A stretch of DNA of 20,179 nt, taken from contig JAGVOC010000112.1 of the NCBI GenBank assembly GCA_020052975.1, positions 1-20,179 on the forward strand. The letters are read 5' to 3'. The notes beneath the pieces are model-generated. The model had not been told where the DNA came from. It made no database searches and saw only the letters and a list, made by a program, of their open reading frames with translations. Source of the stretch: Desulfobacterales bacterium (GTDB taxonomy: Bacteria > Desulfobacterota > Desulfobacteria > Desulfobacterales > RPRI01). Positions within the stretch are counted from its first letter, which is position 1. The number at the start of each line of letters is the position of its first letter. Shown one piece after another: positions 8,298-15,494 of the stretch. The translations under genes were made by a program, and so were the position numbers.

Positions 8298-8810
8298 ATG
8301 AAAAAAATTCTGGTATCCATTGTTTTACTGGTATGTATGAGCCTTGCGTTCTATGGATTTGTTTTGGCTCAAGAGAAAGCGGCAAAACCCAAGAAAGAGG
8401 CGGTAGAAGCCTCTGGAACTGCACTTTGGGATCACCTAAAGAAGGTTGATTATACTACGAAATGGAAGATGTGGCCTGGGAAAACCGCTCTTTACAAAGG
8501 GACAGAACCTCATGGTGCTCTGTTGACTACCTATGTTAATGCTACTGCCCTCAAGGCTATAAAAGGAAAGAAAGGAAAGTTGCCAGTCGGGTCGATTATA
8601 GCAAAAGAGAATTATATGCCTGACAAGAAACTGGCTGCCATTACTGTAATGTATAAAGTCAAAGGATACAATCCTGAAGCAGGAGACTGGTTCTGGGCAA
8701 AGTATGCCCCCGATGGGAAAATTGAAGCCGAAGGAAAAGTGGAGATGTGCATCAAATGTCATAGCATGAAAAAAGATAATGATTTTGTCTACACTGGCTC
8801 ATTGATATAG
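8298..8810 (+). CDS. Cytochrome P460-family periplasmic haem protein
   Basis: A 170-residue exported protein. The N-terminal signal peptide is clear (KK, a hydrophobic stretch, then VLA|QEK near residue 24). The mature part contains WKMWPGK, GALLTTYVN and a GDWFWAKYAPDGKIEAEGK stretch characteristic of the P460 fold. It ends with the c-type haem motif CIKCH at 151-155. Family members with known function oxidise hydroxylamine or bind NO; the substrate here is not known. A ribosome site (AAAGGAGA) precedes the ATG. A strong terminator follows at 8825, so it may be transcribed apart from the downstream cytochrome. The broken Crp/Fnr gene just upstream may once have controlled it. Confidence 0.82.
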   Translation: MKKILVSIVLLVCMSLAFYGFVLAQEKAAKPKKEAVEASGTALWDHLKKVDYTTKWKMWPGKTALYKGTEPHGALLTTYVNATALKAIKGKKGKLPVGSIIAKENYMPDKKLAAITVMYKVKGYNPEAGDWFWAKYAPDGKIEAEGKVEMCIKCHSMKKDNDFVYTGSLI

Positions 8811-8824
8811 GAGAAAGGGATTTG

Positions 8825-8866
8825 GGGAGAAGGAATTTTGGCATCCTTCTCCCTCTTGATTTTTCC
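8825..8866 (+). terminator. Rho-independent terminator after the P460 gene
   Basis: A perfect 10-bp stem (GGGAGAAGGA at 8825-8834 with TCCTTCTCCC at 8844-8853) encloses a 9-nt loop and is followed by a T-rich tract (TCTTGATTTTT). It starts 15 nt after the P460 stop codon. Confidence 0.75.
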
Positions 8867-8932
8867 TTACTCCGGAGACAATTATATTTCTCTCCATTTT
8901 TTCATATATACATTACCGATCATGGAGACTAA

Positions 8933-9685
8933 ATGGATATATTTTTATTTAAATCTATTTTATCGATGGTTGTTATTCTCCTGGTTTTTATTGCCCTGTT
9001 CTCCATGTTTGAGATTTTTGGGAGGAGCGAGAAGCGATTTAATATCGAAAAATTGAAAAAATTGCACAGGGCGAATGGAATCTTATACCTGTTACTTTTC
9101 ATCTTCATCGCCTATTTTTGCCTGGATTTTATGATAAAAACAAAAGCGGAGCTTTCATATCGCGCTTCATTCCATTCGGTTTTCGCCCTAACAGTCCTTA
9201 TCCTCCTCTGTCTTAAAATTTCTATTGTCAGATTTTACAGGCAATTTTATGGGAAGGTACAGACCATCGGTCTCTTGATTGCCCTTATTAGTTTTGGGAT
9301 GGTAGGAACCTCTGGCGGGTACTTTCTCCTTGTTACGAGACTTGGCACTGATATTCCTGCTGCAAAGGTAGGGGAACGCAAAAAAGATGCTCTTCAAGAA
9401 GGGATCAAGATTATAATTAAGACAGATCCGAGAAGCATTGCAAAAGGAAGAGGACTCTATGAATCCAAATGTATTTTCTGTCATGACCCTTGTAGCACGA
9501 AGACAAAATTCGGGCCGGGCCATCAAGGGATCCTGAAAAATCCTTTGCTTCCTGTTAGTGGAAAGCCTGCAACCCCTGAGAACATCATCAATCAATTGCG
9601 GAATCCTTTTCGAAACATGCCTTCATTTTCTGAACTGCCGGAAAAGGATATGCTAAATATTATTGCTTTTCTAAATACGCTTTAA
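8933..9685 (+). CDS. Membrane protein with C-terminal cytochrome c domain
   Basis: A 250-residue protein. Four hydrophobic segments are visible at about residues 5-27, 45-65, 80-100 and 108-130, followed by an extracytoplasmic cytochrome c domain. The haem motif is CIFCH at 180-184, and Met229 in RNMPSF is the likely distal ligand. The domain ends with EKDMLNIIAFLNTL, the usual last helix of class I cytochromes c. The start is supported by GGAG 5 nt upstream of the ATG. It presumably passes electrons between the membrane and a periplasmic partner such as the P460 protein. The GH15 gene begins 15 nt after its stop. I do not recognise a named complex. Confidence 0.78.
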   Translation: MDIFLFKSILSMVVILLVFIALFSMFEIFGRSEKRFNIEKLKKLHRANGILYLLLFIFIAYFCLDFMIKTKAELSYRASFHSVFALTVLILLCLKISIVRFYRQFYGKVQTIGLLIALISFGMVGTSGGYFLLVTRLGTDIPAAKVGERKKDALQEGIKIIIKTDPRSIAKGRGLYESKCIFCHDPCSTKTKFGPGHQGILKNPLLPVSGKPATPENIINQLRNPFRNMPSFSELPEKDMLNIIAFLNTL

Positions 9686-9700
9686 TGAGGGAGAGACCAT

Positions 9701-11050
9701 ATGCCTCGTGATATTCCTGTTGGCAATGGCACATTGTTGATCACTTTCGACCAGGACTACTGCCTGAGGGATATTTACTATCCTTGTGTGGGAAAAGAAA
9801 ATCATACGGATGGACACAAGTTTAGAATGGGTGTTTGGGTTGACGGTAAGTTCGATTGGGTCAATAGAAGCTGGGTGCTCCGCCTTGAATACGCCAAGGA
9901 AATGTTAATGACCCAAGTGACGCTATTTAACAAAGATTTGGCGGTAAATCTTCATTGTCATGATATGGTTGACTATAGAGAAAATATATACATAAAAAGA
10001 ATCGTCTTAAAAAATCTTGTCAACAGGGAAAGAGAGTTTCGCCTCTTTTTCCACCATGACTACCACATCCTCGAATCTCCTACAGGGGATACGGCTTATT
10101 ACGACCCCGATGAAAAGGCCATTATTCATTATAAACAAAACCGCTATTTCTTGATGAGTGGGATACGGAATAATCAACAGGGAATAGACCAGTATGCAAC
10201 AGGGATAAAGGAATTACATGGGCTGGAAGGCACATGGAGGGATGCTGAGGATGGGAGACTCGAAGGAAGTCCTATGGCCCAGGGTTCAGTGGATTCAAGC
10301 TTATCCTTCTGGATTAAAGTTGCACCCGAAGGAGAGCAAACGATTTATTACTGGGTTGCGGTGGGTGAAAACTACCCCGAGGTCAATCGGTTGAATAAAA
10401 TGATCGTGGGCCATGGGGCAGAATATTTTATTAATCGAACCGGCAATTACTGGAGTGCATGGGTCAACAAAGATGAGCTGGACTTCGCCACCCTTCCAAA
10501 AAAGATTGTTGAACTATATAAAAAGAGCCTGCTCATCTTGAGAACCAACATTGATTCCAAAGGAGCTATCATTGCTGGAAATGATTCGGACATTCAGCAT
10601 TTTGCTAGGGATACCTACAGCTATATGTGGCCAAGGGATGGCGCCCTTACTGCCTATGCCCTGGATATGGCCGGGTATCTTGGAATCACCAGGCATTTTT
10701 TTGATTTCTGCCTCGACATCATCAGTAAAGGGAAAGAATCATCAGGGTATTTCCTCCACAAATATAATCCCGATGGTTCCCTCGGGAGTTCATGGCACCC
10801 GTGGATCAGTCAAAACGAAAAGGTACTGCCCATCCAGGAAGATGGGACAGGCCTTATTCTCTGGGCGCTGTGGTTCTATTTTAATAAGTTCAGGGATATC
10901 GAATTTATCGCAAGGCAGTATGAAAATCTTGTGATCCGGTGTGGAGATTTTCTCGCATCATATAGAGACAGTAAAACTGGCCTTCCGCTTCCATCTTATG
11001 ACCTGTGGGAAGAAAAATGGGGGATCCATACATTTACTGTATCAGCGATA
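9701..11050 (+). pseudogene. GH15 glucoamylase-like protein, 3' truncated at a chimeric junction
   Basis: Bacterial GH15 family: an N-terminal beta-sandwich (about 1-260) and the start of the (alpha/alpha)6 catalytic barrel. Hallmarks are DTYSYMWPRDGA from Asp304 and the acid-catalyst region DLWEEKWGIHTFTV (Glu437/Glu438). Recognisable GH15 sequence stops at about residue 450 (VSAI), where relatives continue for some 170-200 more residues including the second catalytic Glu. The frame runs on to a TGA at 11231-11233, but those last about 60 residues are the DUF2769 gene read in the wrong frame. The enzyme would act on alpha-glucans such as glycogen, in keeping with the CBM48-like gene. As it stands the barrel is incomplete and probably inactive. 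Confidence 0.8.
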
Positions 11051-11271
11051 TGGTTAAAGTGGAAGACAATTATGAAAACGAGACCATCTGTATTAAATTT
11101 TGTGGGGTGTGTCCGACCTATCCCGGGGTTAAGAGTGAGCTCTTATTCTGCGCCAGAGGAAAAAGCATCTCACCTAAGCGGAAATCGGGTTGCAATTGTG
11201 GCCTGTGCGATCTCTGGAATAAATATGACTTGACAGATTTTTACTACTGTATTGAAGGAGCAACAAAATAG
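11050..11271 (+). CDS. DUF2769-like Cys-rich small protein
   Basis: A 73-residue frame from ATG 11050 with a dense Cys pattern: CIKFCGVCPTYP, then LLFCARGKS, then GCNCGLCDLW and YYCIEGA. This matches what I recall of the DUF2769 family, small putative metal-binding proteins of unknown function. The complete pattern argues that this is the true coding frame here. The GH15 frame runs through the same bases in another register and makes no sense after about 11050. No ribosome site is obvious because the upstream DNA belongs to GH15. The gene may have lost its own promoter, and perhaps part of its N-terminus, at the junction. Confidence 0.6.
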   Translation: MVKVEDNYENETICIKFCGVCPTYPGVKSELLFCARGKSISPKRKSGCNCGLCDLWNKYDLTDFYYCIEGATK

Positions 11272-11436
11272 CGAAAGGGAAACAAGAATAATCAGCAGGG
11301 AGTTGTTGAGTGTCAATACATCGTGGACAGCGTTGGTGAGGTCGGCAAACACAGTCCAAAACTCTTCAGGAAGTTTATGGACTGGTATATTTCAGCCCTG
11401 CAGCCGGGCATCCTGGCCAAAAGAGAGAGTTTAAAA
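11272..11436 (+). pseudogene. Remnant resembling arsenosugar-associated peroxidase-like (AhpD/CMD fold) N-terminus
   Basis: Directly after the DUF2769 TAG, the same frame stays open into arsS. It encodes VGEVGKHSPKLFRKFMDWY followed by ISALQPGILAKRES. This resembles the N-terminal helix region of carboxymuconolactone decarboxylase/AhpD proteins, in particular the peroxidase-like protein that accompanies ArsS in other genomes (about F-GE-GK-P-L--KF--Y----EGAL--REK). The following CxxC-containing part is missing, and the frame passes into arsS sequence. A GTG at 11323 could start a fused product. The relationship is from memory of the family pattern, so moderate confidence only. Confidence 0.42.
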
Positions 11437-12390
11437 ATGAACTTTAAAGAGAGGATTTTAACAGTCCATACAGAGCCTCTGTATGCCGTGGGAATAGACG
11501 CCTTGCAAGTAAATCTGGGATATAAATGCAATATGGCCTGCAAGCACTGTCATGTCCAGTCAGGACCCCACAGGAAAGAAATGATGGGCCCTCAGAATAT
11601 CGAAGAAGTTATCAGAGTCCTGAAAGAAAACAGGATAAAGACCCTTGATATCACCGGTGGAGCTCCGGAACTTAACTCATGGTTCAGGCCTCTCGTTGAA
11701 CAGGCAAAATATATCGGATGCCATGTAATAGCGCGGAGTAATCTGACAATATTTTTCGAGGATGGGATGGAAGACCTCTTTGAATTCTACAGCCGGAACA
11801 ATGTTGAGATCATCGCGTCACTTCCCTGGTACAGCAAGGAAAGCGTTGATATAATAAGGGGAAACGGCTCATTCCTCAAGAGCATACATGCCCTCCAGAA
11901 GCTAAATAGTCTTGGATACGGTCAAGATACGCGCCTGAAAAAACTCAATCTGGTCTATAATCCCGGAGGCGCTTTTCTTCCTGCTGTTCAGTCAGCGCTT
12001 GAAGGCGAATACCGAATCGAACTGGAAAAGAAATTTGCAATATCCTTCGATTCCCTTTATGCTTTTACCAATATGCCTATCGGCCGTTTCAGGGAATTCC
12101 TCATACGTACCGGTAAGTTCGATAACTACATAAAAAAACTCAAAGATGCCTTTAATCCGGAAACGCTGTCAGGGTTAATGTGCAGACACACGATAAGTGT
12201 CGGATGGGATGGGAAACTCTATGACTGCGATTTCAACCAGATGATCGGACTCAGTCTCCTCGACGGATATCCCCGCACGATCAAAGATTTCGACCATCAT
12301 CTTCTCGCCAATCGCCAGGTAGCTGTTGATGATCACTGTCACGGATGTACAGCAGGACACGGTTCTACCTGAGCAGGCTCGATACAGTAG
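11437..12390 (+). CDS. arsS: Arsenosugar biosynthesis radical SAM selenoprotein ArsS (TGA read as Sec)
   Basis: Radical SAM cluster ligands lie in KCNMACKHCHV (C-x3-C-x2-C), with ITGGAPELN as the SAM-binding segment. The C-terminal Cys-rich selenodomain shows MCRHTISVGWDGKLYDCDFNQM and HCHGCTAGHGST. ArsS transfers the 5'-deoxyadenosyl group of SAM to dimethylarsenic. Conventional reading stops at TGA 12370-12372, immediately after GST, where relatives have Cys or Sec (GSSC/GSSU). Reading it as Sec312 adds Ala-Gly-Ser-Ile-Gln and ends at TAG 12388, giving 317 residues, the expected family length. A hairpin with suitable spacing follows. The start ATG 11437 is chosen because upstream codons do not look like ArsS. 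Glycosyltransferases downstream belong to the families named as associated with this rSAM/selenodomain protein. Confidence 0.8.
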
Positions 12391-12410
12391 CAGGCAGTTG
12401 GCCTGCCGAC
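12373..12410 (+). promoter_or_regulatory. Candidate bacterial SECIS hairpin for arsS
   Basis: GCAGGC at 12390-12395 pairs perfectly with GCCTGC at 12401-12406 around the loop AGTTG. The loop begins 23 nt after the TGA and has G as its second base. Both features meet the published bacterial SECIS rules (loop 16-37 nt from UGA, a G in the first two loop positions). A second GCAGGC copy directly after the TGA (12373-12378) could pair with the same 3' arm. No T-tract follows, so it is not a terminator. Confidence 0.55.
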
Positions 12411-12470
12411 AATCAATATGGCTAAGAACATCAACCTGACCTTTCCCCGATTGAAAGAAGCCTTCGCAAG

Positions 12471-13181
12471 ATGAAAAAAGATCTCAATAAGATTATCATC
12501 ATCGCAGTAATCATCATCGCAGTGGTTGCCTTCAAGATCTTCGACCTTGGGGAGTACCTGTCACTCTCCTATATAAAGGAATCCCGGCAGAAATTTGAAT
12601 CTTTGTATGCTGAGCATACACTGCCGGTTGTCGCAGGATATATGCTGATCTACGTCCTGGTGACATCAGTGTCCCTGCCGGGCGCCGCAGTCATGACCCT
12701 TGCCGGAGGCGCCCTCTTCGGACTGTTGAAAGGCGCAATCATCGTCTCCTTTGCCAGCGCTATTGGGGCAACCATAGCCTGCTTTGTATCGAGGTTTATC
12801 TTGCGAGACTGGGTGCAGGGAAAGTTCGGCGACAAACTGAAAACTGTTAATGACGGAATCGAACGCGAAGGGCACTTTTATCTCTTTACCCTGCGACTGA
12901 TACCGGTCTTCCCTTTCTGGCTTATTAATCTTTTCCTGGGACTTACAAAGATGCCGCTTCGGACGTTTTACTGGGTATCGCAGGCCGGCATGCTTCCCGG
13001 CACTATTGTTTACGTGAATGCAGGCAAGGAACTGGCAAAGATAGATTCTCTTTCAGGCATACTTTCTCCTGGGCTCATCCTGTCCTTCCTGATTCTCGGT
13101 ATCTTTCCCCTCATAACAAAAAAGGCAATGATCCTGTATAAATCTCAGAAAGAAAAAATAAACATCTCAAGGAGGGAATGA
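12471..13181 (+). CDS. TVP38/TMEM64-family (VTT/DedA-like) membrane protein
   Basis: A 236-residue integral membrane protein. The first hydrophobic helix is at about 8-22 and others lie at 52-70, 75-110, 140-165 and 200-220. SLPGAAVMTLAGGALFG and LRLIPVFPFWLINLFLG are the characteristic re-entrant VTT motifs. Members are linked to lipid or small-molecule transport across membranes; the substrate is unknown. Its stop overlaps the start of the oxidoreductase gene. TVP38 plus a mercuric-reductase-like flavoprotein is a frequent pair, and I associate it with ArsS loci. No strong ribosome site precedes the ATG; an 18-codon frame (12418-12474) overlaps the start and could couple translation. Confidence 0.88.
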   Translation: MKKDLNKIIIIAVIIIAVVAFKIFDLGEYLSLSYIKESRQKFESLYAEHTLPVVAGYMLIYVLVTSVSLPGAAVMTLAGGALFGLLKGAIIVSFASAIGATIACFVSRFILRDWVQGKFGDKLKTVNDGIEREGHFYLFTLRLIPVFPFWLINLFLGLTKMPLRTFYWVSQAGMLPGTIVYVNAGKELAKIDSLSGILSPGLILSFLILGIFPLITKKAMILYKSQKEKINISRRE

Positions 13182-14629
13182 TGGCAAAGTATGATTTTGA
13201 TATAGGCATCCTCGGAGGCGGTTCAGCGGGACTGACCGTTGCCGCAGGCGCAGCCCAGTTTGGTGCAAAGACCCTCCTCATCGAGAAGGAAAAAGTACTC
13301 GGCGGTGATTGCCTGCACTACGGATGCGTCCCGAGCAAGACGCTCATCAGGACAGCCCGCGTGTTTCATATAATGAAGACCGCTGAACGATTCGGCCTTC
13401 CCCGCGTTGATCTGAAGGCAGTAGATTTCCGGGGCGTGGTAAAGAGGATACAATCAGTCATAGGCACGATCCAGGAACATGATTCCGAGGAGAGGTTCTG
13501 CAGGCTCGGTGTCAGAGTGGAGTTCGGAGAACCGGTTTTTGCCGACAGGCATTCCGTGCAACTAAACGGCAAGACTGTTTCCGCGAAGAACTGGGTGATC
13601 GCAACAGGCTCTTCTCCCGATATTCCACCGATAGAGGGCATCAAAAAAACCCCGTATATTACGAACCGGGAGATATTTTCTCTCGAGAGCCTACCATCAT
13701 CCATGATCGTAATCGGCGCCGGCCCGATAGCGATTGAGATGGCGCAGGCATTCTGCCGGCTCGGCACAAAGGTCACAGTCCTACAGCGGTCCGGTCAGAT
13801 ACTGAGCAAGGAGGACAAGGACATGGCCGACATAGTCATGAACGTGATGGCCTCGGAAGGTGTAACATTCCAACTGAACTCAAAGATTATGGAAGTAAAA
13901 GACCTCGGCAGCGAACGAGAGGTCATCATAAAAGATAGTGAAGACAAGACAATGAGCATCAGAGCGGAAAAACTCCTGATTGCCCTCGGAAGACGGCCTA
14001 ATCTATCCGGCCTTGGGCTCGAAAACATTTCCGTAGATTTTGATAAAAAAGGCCTGAAGATAGACAATAGACTGAGGACAAACCATAAGCATATCTACGG
14101 TGCGGGTGACGTCACCGGCGAATATCAATTCACACACGCGGCAGGATATGAAGGGGGTATTGTACTGAGCAACGCCATCCTCCATTTGCCGAGAAAGACT
14201 GACTACGGCAACCTCCCCTGGTGCACCTTCACAGACCCTGAGCTTGCGAGCATCGGCATGAACGAAAAGCGTGCAAAAGACGCCGGCATCAAGTACAGGG
14301 TCTTGACAGAGGAATTCAGGGCCAACGACAGGAGCCTGGCAGAGGGTGAAGAGGTCGGGAAAGTGAAGTTGCTTCTTGATGAAAAAGAAAAGCCTATAGG
14401 CGTCCAGATACTCGGACCTCAGGGAGGCGAACTCATCAGCGAATGGGTGGCGGTTATGAACGGAGGGCTTAAGCTTTCTTCCCTTGCCTCGGCTGTGCAC
14501 CCCTACCCTACCCTCGCTGAAATAAATAAAAGAGTCGCCGGGAACTTTTTCTCAGGGAATATCTTTTCGGATAAGGTGAAAATGGCGCTCAAATTCTTTT
14601 TCCATCTCAGAGGCAGGGCCTGTGAATAG
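13181..14629 (+). CDS. Pyridine nucleotide-disulfide oxidoreductase (mercuric reductase/lipoamide dehydrogenase-like)
   Basis: A 482-residue flavoprotein. The FAD-binding motif GGGSAG is at 12-17, and the redox disulfide is Cys44/Cys49 in GGDCLHYGCVPSK. An NAD(P) motif GAGPIAIE follows in mid-protein. The second FAD segment is IYGAGDVTG, and the catalytic His440-Glu447 pair lies in HPYPTLAE. The N-terminal heavy-metal domain and C-terminal Cys pair of MerA are both missing, so it is not a true mercuric reductase. The start ATG 13181 is preferred over the adjacent ATG 13178 because GGAGG (13171-13175) is 5 nt away rather than 2. It overlaps the stop of the TVP38 gene, implying coupled expression. 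The physiological disulfide or metalloid substrate is unknown. Confidence 0.9.
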   Translation: MAKYDFDIGILGGGSAGLTVAAGAAQFGAKTLLIEKEKVLGGDCLHYGCVPSKTLIRTARVFHIMKTAERFGLPRVDLKAVDFRGVVKRIQSVIGTIQEHDSEERFCRLGVRVEFGEPVFADRHSVQLNGKTVSAKNWVIATGSSPDIPPIEGIKKTPYITNREIFSLESLPSSMIVIGAGPIAIEMAQAFCRLGTKVTVLQRSGQILSKEDKDMADIVMNVMASEGVTFQLNSKIMEVKDLGSEREVIIKDSEDKTMSIRAEKLLIALGRRPNLSGLGLENISVDFDKKGLKIDNRLRTNHKHIYGAGDVTGEYQFTHAAGYEGGIVLSNAILHLPRKTDYGNLPWCTFTDPELASIGMNEKRAKDAGIKYRVLTEEFRANDRSLAEGEEVGKVKLLLDEKEKPIGVQILGPQGGELISEWVAVMNGGLKLSSLASAVHPYPTLAEINKRVAGNFFSGNIFSDKVKMALKFFFHLRGRACE

Positions 14630-14682
14630 AAATTTAAGGATTGTTTGGCTGCCCTTTGTGAAATTTCATCCGGAAGGAAGCG

Positions 14683-15492
14683 ATGCTGGAAAATGATATA
14701 GGGTTACGTTTAGGGTTTTTCTTCGGAGTGCTGGCAACTGTTGTACTATGGGAACATGCACGCCCTAAACGCAGTTTGCACATAAAGCGAAGAATTCGCT
14801 GGTTCAGCAATCTTTCTCTTGTCGGCATTAGCAGCATTACTGTCAGGCTGATTTTGCCGTTTACAGCGGCAGGAGTGGCGCTATACGCAGAGCAGCATAG
14901 AATCGGGCTATTACATCTCTTATCAGTTCCCTTTATCGTTAATGTGATTCTTTCCGTCCTTCTCCTCGATTTACTAATCTACGCGCAGCATGTGACTTTC
15001 CATTATCTGCCTCTGTTCTGGCGGCTCCATAAAGTTCACCATATTGATCAGGATATTGATGTGACTACCGGAGTGCGCTTTCATCCTCTTGAGATAATTC
15101 TTTCTACGCTGATTAAATGCGCTGTAGTGATACTGCTGGGGATGCCGGTGATTGCGGTAGTGATATTTGAAATTTTACTAAACGCAAGCTCTATGTTTAA
15201 TCACGGTAATATCAGCCTTTCGGAGAAACTGGACAGATGGCTGCGTCTGATTGTCGTTACGCCGGATATGCACCGTGTGCACCACTCGATAATTAAAGAG
15301 GAAAACAACAGTAATTTTGGTTTTAATCTGCCTGTTTGGGATAGGGTTTTTGGCACATATAAGGCCCAGCCGGAAAAAGGGCATCTGCAAATGGAGATTG
15401 GCCTGAAGGAATACGGAGATGTGAGCCGAACCGCCTTGATGGAACTGCTGCTCATTCCGTTTCGTAAAAACGTTAAAAGGATAATTTTATAA
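14683..15492 (+). CDS. Fatty acid hydroxylase/sterol desaturase-family di-iron membrane enzyme
   Basis: A 269-residue membrane protein with the histidine clusters of the family: HVTFH (103-107), HKVHH (116-120), FNHGN (His174) and HRVHH (197-201). These bind the di-iron centre. Hydrophobic helices occur at about 10-25, 45-70, 80-100 and 145-170. The C-terminal WDRVFGTYK segment is also typical. Such enzymes hydroxylate or desaturate lipids using O2. A GGAAGGAAG ribosome site precedes the ATG. The next gene begins 2 nt after its stop, tying it to the phosphorylase. Its place within an arsenosugar module suggests a lipid or alkyl-chain step, which is speculation. Confidence 0.85.
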   Translation: MLENDIGLRLGFFFGVLATVVLWEHARPKRSLHIKRRIRWFSNLSLVGISSITVRLILPFTAAGVALYAEQHRIGLLHLLSVPFIVNVILSVLLLDLLIYAQHVTFHYLPLFWRLHKVHHIDQDIDVTTGVRFHPLEIILSTLIKCAVVILLGMPVIAVVIFEILLNASSMFNHGNISLSEKLDRWLRLIVVTPDMHRVHHSIIKEENNSNFGFNLPVWDRVFGTYKAQPEKGHLQMEIGLKEYGDVSRTALMELLLIPFRKNVKRIIL

Positions 15493-15494
15493 AA

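Noticed and set aside
12373..12410. Hairpin after arsS as a transcription terminator
   Set aside because: No T-tract follows the stem and the next genes are close, so a SECIS role is more likely.
13181..14629. True mercuric reductase (merA) and a mercury resistance operon
   Set aside because: No N-terminal metal-binding domain, no C-terminal Cys pair, and no merR/merT/merP nearby.
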